DNA of 64,000 nucleotides from GWE2-42-39 sp963662895 (GTDB taxonomy: Bacteria > Bacteroidota > Bacteroidia > Bacteroidales > Prolixibacteraceae), in contig OY759981.1 of the NCBI GenBank assembly GCA_963662895.1, positions 2,728,001 through 2,792,000 of the forward strand. The letters run 5' to 3'. Shown piece by piece: positions 19,603 to 28,662 of this stretch. The position numbers were made by a program, and so were the translations under genes. The notes below the pieces were generated by a model. The model had not been told where the DNA came from, did not search any database, and worked only from the letters and a program-made list of their open reading frames with translations. Each line of letters begins with the position of its first letter. The stretch's first letter is position 1.

Positions 19603-20274
19603 ATGAAGACAATTGAGAATTTTGGCAAAGACCACAAAGAACGTGTCGAGAACGCAATCGAAAAGTTACAAAGCGGCAGGGGAATTTTGCTTGTTGACGA
19701 TGAAAACAGGGAAAATGAAGGGGATATTATTTATTCTGCGGAAAAAATAAACGAAATGGGTATGGCCCTGATGATCAGGGAGTGCAGTGGAATAGTGTGT
19801 TTATGCCTGACCCCTGAAAAATGTAAGGAATTGCATTTACGGCCAATGGTAAAACACAACAACTGCAAACACAAAACTGCATTCACTATTTCCATTGAAG
19901 CAAAAGAGGGTGTAACAACCGGGGTTTCGGCAAAAGACCGGATACAAACCATAAAAACAGCCATTTCAGAAACAGCAAAATATACCGATCTGGTTCATCC
20001 CGGACATGTTTTCCCGTTGATCTCAAAAAAAGAAGGGGTGTTCGAACGACGGGGACACACTGAAGGAAGTGTCGACCTTGTCAAACTAGCTGGTCTTGGA
20101 GATTCTGCCGTTTTATGCGAACTGACCAATGAGGATGGCACGATGACAAGGTTACCCGGGATTATTGATTTTGCAGAAAAACATGACATGACTGTTGTAA
20201 CTATTGAAGATATTTATCAATACCGCAAGCAAATCAGCCACAAAACCAGGGAACCAGAGAGAATGGAGATTTAG
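19603..20274 (+). CDS. ribB: 3,4-dihydroxy-2-butanone-4-phosphate synthase
   Basis: 223 residues, matching a stand-alone RibB; the GTP cyclohydrolase II half found in RibBA fusions is absent. It converts ribulose 5-phosphate to 3,4-dihydroxy-2-butanone 4-phosphate plus formate in riboflavin synthesis. The acidic active-site loop LLVDDENRENEGD lies near residues 31-43, followed by TAFTISIEAKEGVTTGVSA and HPGHVFPLISKKEGVFERRG with the catalytic His region HTEGSVDL. Expression is under the FMN riboswitch just upstream. No other riboflavin gene is adjacent. Confidence 0.96.
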   Translation: MKTIENFGKDHKERVENAIEKLQSGRGILLVDDENRENEGDIIYSAEKINEMGMALMIRECSGIVCLCLTPEKCKELHLRPMVKHNNCKHKTAFTISIEAKEGVTTGVSAKDRIQTIKTAISETAKYTDLVHPGHVFPLISKKEGVFERRGHTEGSVDLVKLAGLGDSAVLCELTNEDGTMTRLPGIIDFAEKHDMTVVTIEDIYQYRKQISHKTREPERMEI

Positions 20275-20283
20275 GTCACCCTG

Positions 20284-20349
20284 AATTTCTGATTAAGGCT
20301 TCATGAATATCACTCAATATTGGCCGAAATCAGTGCTCCTAATATCGAT
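20284..20349 (+). repeat. Dispersed repeat, copy A (second copy inverted at 58918-58985)
   Basis: The 66 bp contain TTCTGATTAAGGCTTC and, after a variable stretch, AATATTGGCCGAAATCAGTG then CTAATATCGAT. The same blocks in the same order occur on the minus strand at 58985-58918. It sits in the 232-bp gap between ribB and the HU-like gene, where no convincing gene is seen; a short open frame across it (ending at 20441) has no start codon of its own and is not called. Confidence 0.8.
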
Positions 20350-20506
20350 ATTCAGAAAGCTGGTAAAGTTATATCCACACAAGGCTTAGTGATTCATGCA
20401 TTCAGAAGATTGGCCGCTGCTTTCATTTCATTGGCAATTTAACTCTTGATTCGCATAAATTGCTTATTTTTAAGAAATGATATTTTATGAATCATTACAC
20501 AGTTAA

Positions 20507-20881
20507 ATGCCAGGAACGATGAAAGATCAGAACAAAAAAGACAACGAACAACAACCTGAAATTCCCGACTGGTTGAAGGCGGTTTACATTCCATTTAACC
20601 AAACCGTTAACCTTGACATGTTGTGCAAGTCTATTTCGAAGGAAACCGGCCTGTCTCTGGAGAAAGTGAAAGAAGCTGTTTCCAATTTTGAAAAGATAAC
20701 CTACGAACTGGTCAAACAAGGACAAACAGTGAGTCTGAAAGGGCTTGGTAAATTTTACCCGGTCTTAAAGGAGGGAGACAGCTATGATCCAAACGATGAA
20801 TTTGAGGTTCGGTTTGAACCATCAGAAGCTTTCCTTGAAAGAATAAAAGAACGGATTACAAAAGATCCCTCCATGAATTAG
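20507..20881 (+). CDS. HU-family DNA-binding protein (divergent)
   Basis: 124 residues. The centre matches the HU/IHF fold: NLDMLCKSISKETGLSLEKV (helices), then KITYELVKQGQTVSLKGLGK with the typical GxGxF-type turn (KGLGKFYP). The basic arm that wraps DNA in classical HU is short and acidic here (EGDSYDPNDEFEVRFEP), so DNA binding could be weak or altered. An ATG five codons downstream (20519) is an alternative start. Followed by a hairpin terminator. Probably a nucleoid-associated or regulatory protein; target unknown. Confidence 0.78.
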   Translation: MPGTMKDQNKKDNEQQPEIPDWLKAVYIPFNQTVNLDMLCKSISKETGLSLEKVKEAVSNFEKITYELVKQGQTVSLKGLGKFYPVLKEGDSYDPNDEFEVRFEPSEAFLERIKERITKDPSMN

Positions 20882-20923
20882 GAGGCTGTGTGAGTTAAGT
20901 TTTCCAGTTATATGGAGGAAAGG

Positions 20924-20948
20924 GTTTCCATGTAAAGGAAACATTTTT
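20924..20948 (+). terminator. Rho-independent terminator after HU-like gene
   Basis: GTTTCC (20924-20929) pairs with GGAAAC (20937-20942) around a 7-nt loop and is followed by a short ATTTTT run. It lies between two converging genes. Confidence 0.6.
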
Positions 20949-20981
20949 ATGCGTTAAAGAAAACGATGATCTAAAGCATCT

Positions 20982-22193
20982 TCATTCCTTCCCCGATAAA
21001 TAGCCGGATAAATACCCAAACCTCTCCGTAAGTTTTCCGCCTTCGGTGACCGTTGCCCGGTTGATGACCCCGTCCTTGTCATTTCCCGTGAGATGCGGCA
21101 ACATTTTTTCAAGCAGGTTCTTACCGAAATCCAAAGAGGCATCTTTGGGCAGTTCGCAGGGCAGGTTGTCCACCGCCATCACGCTTATATTTTTCTCAGA
21201 AGAAAATGCCTCTTCCAGTTCGCCTGTTCCCAGGTTATAATCGTACACGGGATCGTCAATGGTGCTTGCTCTTTTGGTGGAAGGGACGGAACCTTCGATG
21301 TCGCAGGTAATATCGGCAATCACCCGGATCCGGAAATCCGTTTTTTTCATTTCTTCCGAAGTAAACAAAACAGGGGCCTCCGGATCCCAGTAGGCAGCAG
21401 CAATCAGCAGGTCAGTCTGGCTGCAGAACCGATGGAAATTTCCTTTGTATTCCACCGGATGGTTGAAAAAATGCAACAGGTCGAATGGTTTGTTTTGCCG
21501 GTGAAGGTTGTAATCCCCCGGGCTTAACTGAACAAATACAGGCCCTTCGAACGAATCGAGCCCGAGGTATTCATCCACAGCAACCCGCCGTACCGGAATT
21601 CCCCGGAGCAGTTCAAGCGCCCCGCCGGCCACCCGGCCATCGCCGGTAACTGCAATTTTCAGCGAAGGCAGCAGCAAGCCCTGCACATTTTTTTTCAGTT
21701 CATGAAGCCCGTCGCACTGATGAGCCGGTTTCAGACAGAACAGACGGTTACGTTTCCCATAGGTAAGCAATCCGTTGTATGTGCCAACCAAACCGGCAAA
21801 ACGCCCGAACCCGATGATGCGCATGCCGTCGGTACAGGTCAACACTTCATAATCGATCAGACGGATTTTTTTGCGGATTATTTCCTGCAACAACTCCCGG
21901 TTGTATGCCTGTTTTTTGATAGTATGCGAAAAGAAAAAATAAGTTTTCCCCGGAATCAAATCGTGAACCGGCACCTCTTTCACACCCATCAGAACATCAC
22001 AATGTTCAAGATTATCCATTACCGGGATTCCTGCACTGCGGTATTCTTCATCGCCGAAACACCTGATTTTACTTGACTGGACAAACACCTCCACCCCGGG
22101 AAATTCCCGGATTATTTGTACACATTGTCCGGGTGAAAACGGTACCCGTTTGTCGGGAGGTTGTTTACCTTCCCTGATAATTCCAATTTTCAT
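20982..22193 (-). CDS. Alanine dehydrogenase/saccharopine dehydrogenase-like NAD(P) oxidoreductase
   Basis: 403 residues. The N-terminus (MKIGIIREGKQPPDKRVPFS) and the VEVFVQSS...FGDEEYRSAG region match the AlaDH/PNT N-terminal domain; a nucleotide-binding segment LKIAVTGDGRVAGGALELL lies around residue 195. Related enzymes are alanine dehydrogenase, transhydrogenase alpha and NAD-dependent saccharopine dehydrogenase (lysine-forming). The long C-terminal section with VIADITCDIEGSVPSTKRAST resembles the saccharopine dehydrogenase branch best. Precise substrate is uncertain. Transcribed alone, converging on the HU-like gene. Confidence 0.75.
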   Translation of the reverse strand: MKIGIIREGKQPPDKRVPFSPGQCVQIIREFPGVEVFVQSSKIRCFGDEEYRSAGIPVMDNLEHCDVLMGVKEVPVHDLIPGKTYFFFSHTIKKQAYNRELLQEIIRKKIRLIDYEVLTCTDGMRIIGFGRFAGLVGTYNGLLTYGKRNRLFCLKPAHQCDGLHELKKNVQGLLLPSLKIAVTGDGRVAGGALELLRGIPVRRVAVDEYLGLDSFEGPVFVQLSPGDYNLHRQNKPFDLLHFFNHPVEYKGNFHRFCSQTDLLIAAAYWDPEAPVLFTSEEMKKTDFRIRVIADITCDIEGSVPSTKRASTIDDPVYDYNLGTGELEEAFSSEKNISVMAVDNLPCELPKDASLDFGKNLLEKMLPHLTGNDKDGVINRATVTEGGKLTERFGYLSGYLSGKE

Positions 22194-22238
22194 TGCAGAA
22201 ATTTTTTTGATAAACTAAAATGAATGAAGGTATTGCTT

Positions 22239-23174
22239 CTATTCCCATATTTTTCCCTGTGCCTGCCGGTGAGCTTCGTTAATGCTGGCATTCAATTCGA
22301 AACCAATCAGCAAAATAACAGAAAGTATATACAGAAAAAAAAGTACGACCAGAAGTGTCCCGATAGAACCGTAAAGTTTGTTGTATTGCCCGAAATTATT
22401 GATGTAATAAGTAAACCCGATAATGGCAAAAATGTTGAGGACGGTCGACAAGGTGCTACCTGCGGAAATAAAACGCCACTTGGTTTTTTTTGCCGGAGCG
22501 AGGTAATAAAAAAACGAATTGCCGAAAAAGAATAAGGCAACAATGAGTCCCCATTTTCCGGCGAGCAATAAGTAGTAGGTGAAATTATCCTTCAGAAAGC
22601 CTTCTTCAATAGCATAGTTAATAAGGTATTGTCCTCCGGCCAGAAGGGCAATGGTAATGGTCAGTAAAAGTAAGATGATGCCCAATAAAAAAATGGCGAT
22701 CAGTCGTTGTCCAATCCAGGTACGGCGTTCAAAACTATGCAACGAAGCGTCGAAAGCACTCATCATCGAAGCCAGGCCGTTGGTCGAAAAAATCAATGCT
22801 ATAAAAAAACCAATAGACAAAAGATCGCCCCTGGGCTGGGTAATTATATCCTGAACTGTTTCTTCAATGGCTAGAAAAACATTGGCTGGTACCAGGTCTT
22901 GAATCAGGGTAAAAAGTTCGATCTGAAAATTCTCGATCGGGATATACGGGATCAGGGTAAAAAGGAAAATAATGGCCGGAAAAAGAGCCATAAAAAAGCT
23001 AAAGGCAATAGCCGAGGCACGGGTTGTAATAGCTCCTTCAACAATACTCCGCCAGAAAAAAACCCCTACATCATAAAGAGGCATTCCATCGAAACCGGGC
23101 AGAGTTATTTGTCTGGCTTTCAGCAGAACATTTTCCCATAAGCGGACAACTCTATGTGAAGTTTTTTGCAGCAT
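22239..23174 (-). CDS. YihY/BrkB family inner membrane protein
   Basis: 311 residues with about six membrane segments. Family signatures are RASAIAFSFFMALFPAIIFL near residue 55 and the late WRFISAGSTLSTVLNIFAII. YihY/BrkB proteins were once thought to be RNase BN; their role is unknown, transport has been proposed. The ATG at 23174-23172 shares one base with the TGA of the upstream DUF4783 gene (TGATG), which implies coupled translation and supports this start over the TTG one codon earlier. Confidence 0.9.
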   Translation of the reverse strand: MLQKTSHRVVRLWENVLLKARQITLPGFDGMPLYDVGVFFWRSIVEGAITTRASAIAFSFFMALFPAIIFLFTLIPYIPIENFQIELFTLIQDLVPANVFLAIEETVQDIITQPRGDLLSIGFFIALIFSTNGLASMMSAFDASLHSFERRTWIGQRLIAIFLLGIILLLLTITIALLAGGQYLINYAIEEGFLKDNFTYYLLLAGKWGLIVALFFFGNSFFYYLAPAKKTKWRFISAGSTLSTVLNIFAIIGFTYYINNFGQYNKLYGSIGTLLVVLFFLYILSVILLIGFELNASINEAHRQAQGKIWE

Positions 23175-23575
23175 CAAGCCTGCTTTTCAATTCTGAGTTG
23201 ATGAATATAGGCTTTATTGTTACTGGTTTTCAGTAGAAAATAAACGCGGTAATTTCCTTTGGCCGTTCCCAGTTTTCCAATAGCATAGCGGGCCCCGTCG
23301 TTTCCACTGGTTCCCTGGTGCAATATTGAAAAGCTCACAGGGTTGGTCTCTTTAAAAAATTTGGCAACCAATTGTTGTGCCTGCGATTTGCTGAATACAT
23401 CATCGTGCCCGGGAACTACCAATTCGATGTTTTGATTAAAATAACCTGCCAGTATCTTGTCGTTGCCCGATTTCAGACACAGGATTAGATCGTCAGGTAT
23501 TTGAGCAAATACCGAAAAGGTTAGAAAAAAAAAGACAATGAATGTTACCAGCCGTTTATAAATGTGTTTATTCAT
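23174..23575 (-). CDS. DUF4783 secreted protein
   Basis: 133 residues. The N-terminal MNKHIYKRLVTFIVFFFLTF followed by SVFAQ is a clear Sec signal peptide. The rest is a small alpha+beta domain (VPGHDDVFSKSQAQQLVAKF, GKLGTAKGNYRVYFLLK) matching DUF4783, a Bacteroidota family with an NTF2/SnoaL-like look (inferred). A longer frame to 23761 exists but would overlap rlmH head to head and lacks the signal at its start, so the ATG at 23575 is chosen. Translationally coupled to the YihY gene. Confidence 0.82.
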   Translation of the reverse strand: MNKHIYKRLVTFIVFFFLTFSVFAQIPDDLILCLKSGNDKILAGYFNQNIELVVPGHDDVFSKSQAQQLVAKFFKETNPVSFSILHQGTSGNDGARYAIGKLGTAKGNYRVYFLLKTSNNKAYIHQLRIEKQA

Positions 23576-23635
23576 GATGTCGGTTTTTTGTTTAATTATA
23601 TGGCAAATATCGTACAAATTATTTTTCGGAACCAA

Positions 23636-23643
23636 TACCTTTG
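23636..23643 (+). promoter_or_regulatory. Candidate -7 box upstream of rlmH
   Basis: TACCTTTG matches TAnnTTTG and lies 32 bp before the rlmH ATG. No good -33 TTG is seen at the usual distance. Confidence 0.35.
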
Positions 23644-23674
23644 TAAAGGTAGCAAATTTAAGATTTAAAAAACG

Positions 23675-24148
23675 ATGAAGATCAAGTTGCTGGTCATTGG
23701 AAAAACAGACGAAAAATACCTGCAAACAGGGCTTGATATTTTCTGTAAAAGAATTTTGCATTATATTTCACTGGAAATAAAGATGATCCCTGACCTGAAA
23801 AACACCCGGAACCTGACGGAAGATCAGCAAAAAGAAAAAGAGGGAGAGTTGATACTCCGGCAATTAACCGGAGGAGATGATTTGATTTTACTGGATGAAA
23901 AAGGACAACAGGAAAGTTCGGCAGGTTTTGCACGGTTTTTGGAAAAGAAAATGCTGGCAGGCACCAAACAACTGGTTTTTGTAATTGGCGGTCCATACGG
24001 TTTTTCGACAAAGGTTTATGAAAAGGCGGTGCAGAAAATAAGCTTATCGGCAATGACCTTTTCGCACCAGATGGTGAGGTTGATATTTATGGAACAACTG
24101 TACCGGGCTTTTACGATCATCAAAGGCGAACCCTACCATCATGAGTAA
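23675..24148 (+). CDS. rlmH: 23S rRNA (pseudouridine(1915)-N(3))-methyltransferase
   Basis: 157 residues, the normal size of RlmH. It is a SPOUT methyltransferase that modifies the ribosomal A-loop region of helix 69. The S-adenosylmethionine-binding knot contains LVFVIGGPYGFS, and the C-terminus ends with the conserved RLIFMEQLYRAFTIIKGEPY followed by HHE. The start MKIKLLVIGKTDEKYLQTG is typical. It lies 23 bp upstream of the large kinase gene and may be co-transcribed with it. Confidence 0.97.
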   Translation: MKIKLLVIGKTDEKYLQTGLDIFCKRILHYISLEIKMIPDLKNTRNLTEDQQKEKEGELILRQLTGGDDLILLDEKGQQESSAGFARFLEKKMLAGTKQLVFVIGGPYGFSTKVYEKAVQKISLSAMTFSHQMVRLIFMEQLYRAFTIIKGEPYHHE

Positions 24149-24171
24149 CGAAGTAAAACAGATTTTACATC

Positions 24172-27100
24172 ATGGCAAATATTAAAAAGTATTCCCTCCT
24201 GATCATTTCTGCTGTTGTTTTTACATGTGCGATATTTTTGGAGCATGATACTATGCACAACCAGCCAGAAATGCGCCTGGTGAACCATTTTCAAAACGAT
24301 TTTCTGCTTCAGGAAAAAAAGCTGGACCGTTATCTTGACCAGATTGTCGCAGCATTCGATTCGGGGCTTGTCAGCAGGAATTATATTTCTGATTTTGCTT
24401 ACCTGCAACCGACCCTTGAAAAAGAAGGACTGGGCTTTTTTATCCTCCGCCAGGACGAAGTGGTCTTTTGGTCCGACAGTCATTTTGCTTTTTCCCCTGC
24501 ACAATACAGGCAAATCAGAAGTGAAAAAGTACTTTTTCTCCCAAACGGGATATTTTTTGCCAAACATCTTTTTATAAAAAATCATCAGGTTGTCGGGTTG
24601 ATCCATCTTAAAAATAAATACCCTTTTGAAAACCAGTTTCTGAAAAACAATTTTGTAAAGCCATTCCGGTTACCCAAAGATTACCAGATATGCATAGAAG
24701 AAGGACGGAATTCGATTGCCGTGACCGACAGCGACCAGGAAACGGCCTTTTATATCCAGCCCATGGGAAAAATCAGGTGCAATAAATCGCAGTTATACCT
24801 TCCGGCATTCTTATATTTCGTTGGGGTCATTTTATTGCTTTTGTTTACCCGCCGGATTATGAAAGAATACAAGGAAATATTTATCCTGAAAATGTTTACC
24901 CTGGGCGGAGCTTTATTTTCGTTTTACTGGTTGCATATCACACTGGGTATTCCGGGGCTGCTTAAGGCATTTAGTTTTTGGGGGCCCGATCAGTATGCCA
25001 GTTCCGACTGGCTCCCTTCGTTGGGGGATTTTTTTCTGCTTTCGGTACTTCTTTTTTTCTGGAGTATCAATTTTGCAAGAGAGCTTTCGATACCGGCCCG
25101 CAAACATGGCTGGTACATTTTGGCTGCCTGCATTTTTACCGGCCTGCTTTATTTGTTTGCAGGGTTTCTTGTCAGCAACCTGATTCTGAACAGTAATATA
25201 TCACTAAAAATCTATCAGATCAGTAATTTCGACCAGTACAGCCTGACAGCTTATCTCTCGATTGCTTTTCTGCTCTTTTCCGTTTTTCTGATCAACCTCA
25301 AAGTGATACAGTTAAGCAGGCATTTTATTCCCCGGAAAATTTTTATGGTTGTCTTCCTGCCCCTGCTTGCCGGGGGAATTATTTTGTTTGGGATATTCCG
25401 TAATGTTACGGTATTTGTGATTGCCCTTTTCTTCATCACCAGCTTTCTTTTATTTTTTCAGAAACAAAAACAAACGCCCAGTTATTCGTTATCGTTCATT
25501 GTCATGTTCGTAGCCTTGTTTTCGGTATTTTCGATATTTATTATTTATAAACAGTTAAAAACACGTGACCTACAGGTACAAAAACTAATGGCCGTCAATC
25601 TGAGTTCAGAACATGACCCGGTAGGCGAAATTTTTCTGGCTGATATTCAATACCGGATGAGTACCGATTCGCTCATTCCGAAGCTTTTCGAGGCGCCTTA
25701 CGAGGAACTTGAAGACTACCTGCTACGAAACTATTTCAGCGGGTATTTTTCGAAGTTCGATATTCAGACTACCATTTGTACCGGAGCCGACAGTGTGTGG
25801 ATACAGCCCGACAATTCACTGGAACCCTGTTTCCCTTTTTTTGACGAAATGATCAGGAAGTCGGGAACAAAACTGCCGGGATGCAATTTTTACCATATGA
25901 ACAATATGAACGGCCTGGTTTCGTATTTCGGCAAACTTCATTATCCGGTTATTTCCGATTCACTGGGTATTTCCATTTTTATTGAACTGAACTCGAAGAT
26001 CGTATCCGAAGGAATAGGATTTCCGGAACTTTTGATGGACCAATCGCTTATTAAACCGGAGAAATACAAAGAATTCTCGTATGCCAAATATTTCAATAAT
26101 GAACTGGTAAACCGTAACGGCGAATATTTGTACAGTTCCTACTTCTTATCGTACGATATTCCTCCCCTGAAAAAAGAATTTGAGTTGTTTCAATGGGAAG
26201 GCTATAATCATCTTGTATATAACCTGGGTAATAGCAACTATATCGTGGTCAGTAATCAGGCCCTTAGTTTTCTCGATTTCCTGATTTCCTTCCCATACAT
26301 CTTCGTTTTTTATATGATATTTGCCCTGATTACTATTTTTCTGGGAAATACAGCGTATCGTAAACAATCGGTATTGTACGATCTTAAATTTAAAATACAG
26401 GCAGCTATTATTTCTGTGGTATTGGCCTCCCTGATTGTGGTTGCCGCGGGGACATTGTTTTATAATATCCAGGAATATAATAAAAAACACCAGCAGGGAC
26501 TTCTGGAAAAAATGCGTTCGATCTCTGAAGAAATTGCCAACCGTTTGGCCGATTACGAAGAAGTGACCCCTGACCTGCATGCCTGGTTGCTTCGTGAACT
26601 GCATAAATTGTCGAATATTTTTGTCACCGACATTAATATATACAGCTTCGAAGGTGAATTACTGGCCACCTCGCGACCCGAAATTTTTAACAAAGGTATT
26701 ATCTCAACACGCATGAACACCGTGGCTTATTATGAATTACTGGAAAATTACGTGGCCAGTTATTTTCAGCCTGAACATATCGGGAACCTTTCGTACCTTT
26801 CGGCTTATGAGCCCATTATAAACAACAGGGGGGATTACATGGGCTTCCTGAACCTTCCGTATTTTACCAAAGAAGATAGTCTTGACCAGGAAATTTCAAC
26901 TTTTATTGTTGCTTTTATCAATTTGTATGTGCTCCTGTTTCTGGCCAGCGTGATCGTTGCTGTGCTGGTCTCCAGTCAGATTACCCGTCCCCTGAGCCTT
27001 ATCCGCGACAAACTGAAAGGTATTCAACTGGGCAAAAAAAGCGAACAGATTAACTATAGCGGCGAAGATGAAATAGGGGCATTGGTAAAAGAATACAACA

Positions 27101-27828
27101 AAAAAGTAGATGAACTGGCCGAAAGCGCCGAACTGCTTGCCAAGTCCGAGCGTGAAATTGCCTGGCGTGAAATGGCAAAACAGGTTGCCCATGAAATAAA
27201 AAATCCGCTAACGCCCATGAAGCTGCATGTGCAGTACCTGCAGCGGGTGAAAGATGAAGGGATGCACATCAGCGATGCCCAGTTCGAAAAAGTAACAAAA
27301 ACTCTGATCGAGCAAATAGATAACCTGTCGGATATTGCTACCGAATTTTCAAATTTTGCTAAAATTCCCAGGGCCAAAAACGAAGTAATCGACCTTGTTG
27401 AAAAATTAAAAACGGTCGAAGAATTGTTCAAGGCCAATCCGAAAAACAAAATATCACTCCGGCTTAAGGGGATTAGCCAACTGCCGGTTTTTGCCGACAG
27501 GGAACAGATTTCCAGCGCCTTTGTAAACCTTATCAAAAACGGGATACAGTCGGTTCCTGATGACCGGAAAGGGAACATTATTATTTCGCTGGAAAAGCAA
27601 AACGACAGGGCCATTGTATCTGTTTCTGATAATGGTACCGGCATCCGTGAAGAACTGCGCAACCGTATGTTTGAGCCCAATTTTACAACCAAAACCAGTG
27701 GCATGGGACTGGGCTTGTCTATCGTTAAAAATGTAATCGACAATCTTGGAGGGCGTATCTGGTACGAAACAAGAATGGAGGTCGGCACAACTTTTTTTAT
27801 TGAAATACCAATTTATACTGAAAAATAA
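24172..27828 (+). CDS. Large NtrY-like sensor histidine kinase
   Basis: 1218 residues. A first membrane helix (residues ~7-24) is followed by a periplasmic region, then a block of about eight hydrophobic helices (residues ~200-465), a second extracytoplasmic domain, two further helices, a HAMP domain near 930-990 (SSQITRPLSLIRDKLKGIQL), the HisKA motif EIAWREMAKQVAHEIKNPLT with phosphoacceptor His near 1007, and an HATPase_c domain with NLIKNGIQSVPDD, DNGTGI and GMGLGLSIVKNVI. The DHp segment resembles NtrY. No response regulator lies next to it, so its partner is elsewhere. Its stop codon overlaps the start of the MBL-fold gene (TAATG). Confidence 0.92.
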   Translation: MANIKKYSLLIISAVVFTCAIFLEHDTMHNQPEMRLVNHFQNDFLLQEKKLDRYLDQIVAAFDSGLVSRNYISDFAYLQPTLEKEGLGFFILRQDEVVFWSDSHFAFSPAQYRQIRSEKVLFLPNGIFFAKHLFIKNHQVVGLIHLKNKYPFENQFLKNNFVKPFRLPKDYQICIEEGRNSIAVTDSDQETAFYIQPMGKIRCNKSQLYLPAFLYFVGVILLLLFTRRIMKEYKEIFILKMFTLGGALFSFYWLHITLGIPGLLKAFSFWGPDQYASSDWLPSLGDFFLLSVLLFFWSINFARELSIPARKHGWYILAACIFTGLLYLFAGFLVSNLILNSNISLKIYQISNFDQYSLTAYLSIAFLLFSVFLINLKVIQLSRHFIPRKIFMVVFLPLLAGGIILFGIFRNVTVFVIALFFITSFLLFFQKQKQTPSYSLSFIVMFVALFSVFSIFIIYKQLKTRDLQVQKLMAVNLSSEHDPVGEIFLADIQYRMSTDSLIPKLFEAPYEELEDYLLRNYFSGYFSKFDIQTTICTGADSVWIQPDNSLEPCFPFFDEMIRKSGTKLPGCNFYHMNNMNGLVSYFGKLHYPVISDSLGISIFIELNSKIVSEGIGFPELLMDQSLIKPEKYKEFSYAKYFNNELVNRNGEYLYSSYFLSYDIPPLKKEFELFQWEGYNHLVYNLGNSNYIVVSNQALSFLDFLISFPYIFVFYMIFALITIFLGNTAYRKQSVLYDLKFKIQAAIISVVLASLIVVAAGTLFYNIQEYNKKHQQGLLEKMRSISEEIANRLADYEEVTPDLHAWLLRELHKLSNIFVTDINIYSFEGELLATSRPEIFNKGIISTRMNTVAYYELLENYVASYFQPEHIGNLSYLSAYEPIINNRGDYMGFLNLPYFTKEDSLDQEISTFIVAFINLYVLLFLASVIVAVLVSSQITRPLSLIRDKLKGIQLGKKSEQINYSGEDEIGALVKEYNKKVDELAESAELLAKSEREIAWREMAKQVAHEIKNPLTPMKLHVQYLQRVKDEGMHISDAQFEKVTKTLIEQIDNLSDIATEFSNFAKIPRAKNEVIDLVEKLKTVEELFKANPKNKISLRLKGISQLPVFADREQISSAFVNLIKNGIQSVPDDRKGNIIISLEKQNDRAIVSVSDNGTGIREELRNRMFEPNFTTKTSGMGLGLSIVKNVIDNLGGRIWYETRMEVGTTFFIEIPIYTEK

Positions 27829-28610
27829 TGAAACTAACTGTCCTGTCAGAAAATACCGCAGGTAAAAACTGCCGGGCCGAACATGGCCTTTCTTATTTAA
27901 TTGAAGCTGACAAAACCATTTTGTTCGATACCGGCGCATCTGACCTTTTTATACAGAATGCAGAAAAACTGAATATTGACCTTGAGTTGGTCAATACAGT
28001 AGTATTAAGCCACGGTCACGACGACCATACCGGAGGTTTATCGTTCCTGAAAAATAAAAGGCTGGTTTGTCACCCCGATACTTTTATCTGCCGGTATCGA
28101 AAAGCAGATAGCACGCCACTTGGATTAGAAATGAGCTATGACGAAGTTGAATCAGCATTCGACCTCATCACCAGCCGCGAACCGGTACAACTTTCGGAGC
28201 AGATATGGTTCCTGGGCGAAGTTCCCCGCATGAATGATTTCGAAGCAAAAGAAAGCGCGTTCAAATTCAAAGACGGCACCGACGATTTTATAATGGATGA
28301 TTCCGGCCTGGCAATCCTTGGAGACAAAGGTTTGATCGTGGTTTCAGGCTGTGCACATGCCGGCATATGCAACACGGTAGCCCATGCCATCCGGGTGACC
28401 GGGCAGGAAAAGGTACAGGCTGTACTCGGCGGTTTTCATCTGAAAAAAAACGATGAGCTTACCTGTCGTACAATTGAGTACCTGAAACGGTTAAATGTGC
28501 AGCAGGTTATTCCTTCTCATTGTACGATGCTTCCTGCTTTAGCGGCTTTTTATGCCGAATGGAAATTTGTTCAGTTGAGAACCGGGAATGTGATTATGAT
28601 TGATGATTAG
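27828..28610 (+). CDS. MBL-fold metallohydrolase (COG1237 type)
   Basis: 260 residues. The metal-binding motif SHGHDDHTGGLSFL is at about residue 60, a further ligand region GCAHAGICNTVAHA near 180 and GGFHLKK near 205; the C-terminal VIPSHCT completes the set. This fits the COG1237 branch of the metallo-beta-lactamase superfamily, some members of which act on pterin-type or phosphate-ester substrates. The start overlaps the kinase stop (TAATG), so the gene is translated with the kinase and could serve the same signalling pathway; that link is inference. Confidence 0.88.
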   Translation: MKLTVLSENTAGKNCRAEHGLSYLIEADKTILFDTGASDLFIQNAEKLNIDLELVNTVVLSHGHDDHTGGLSFLKNKRLVCHPDTFICRYRKADSTPLGLEMSYDEVESAFDLITSREPVQLSEQIWFLGEVPRMNDFEAKESAFKFKDGTDDFIMDDSGLAILGDKGLIVVSGCAHAGICNTVAHAIRVTGQEKVQAVLGGFHLKKNDELTCRTIEYLKRLNVQQVIPSHCTMLPALAAFYAEWKFVQLRTGNVIMIDD

Positions 28611-28662
28611 CGATTAACGATTTTAGATCGAACCCAACACACCCTGGTAAATTCCCCAAAAT

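Noticed and set aside
20302..20441. A short protein-like frame across dispersed repeat copy A
   Set aside because: The part that looks conserved is the repeat itself; no start codon in that frame and no family.
23576..23761. N-terminal extension of the DUF4783 gene
   Set aside because: It would overlap rlmH and hide the clear signal peptide that starts at 23575.
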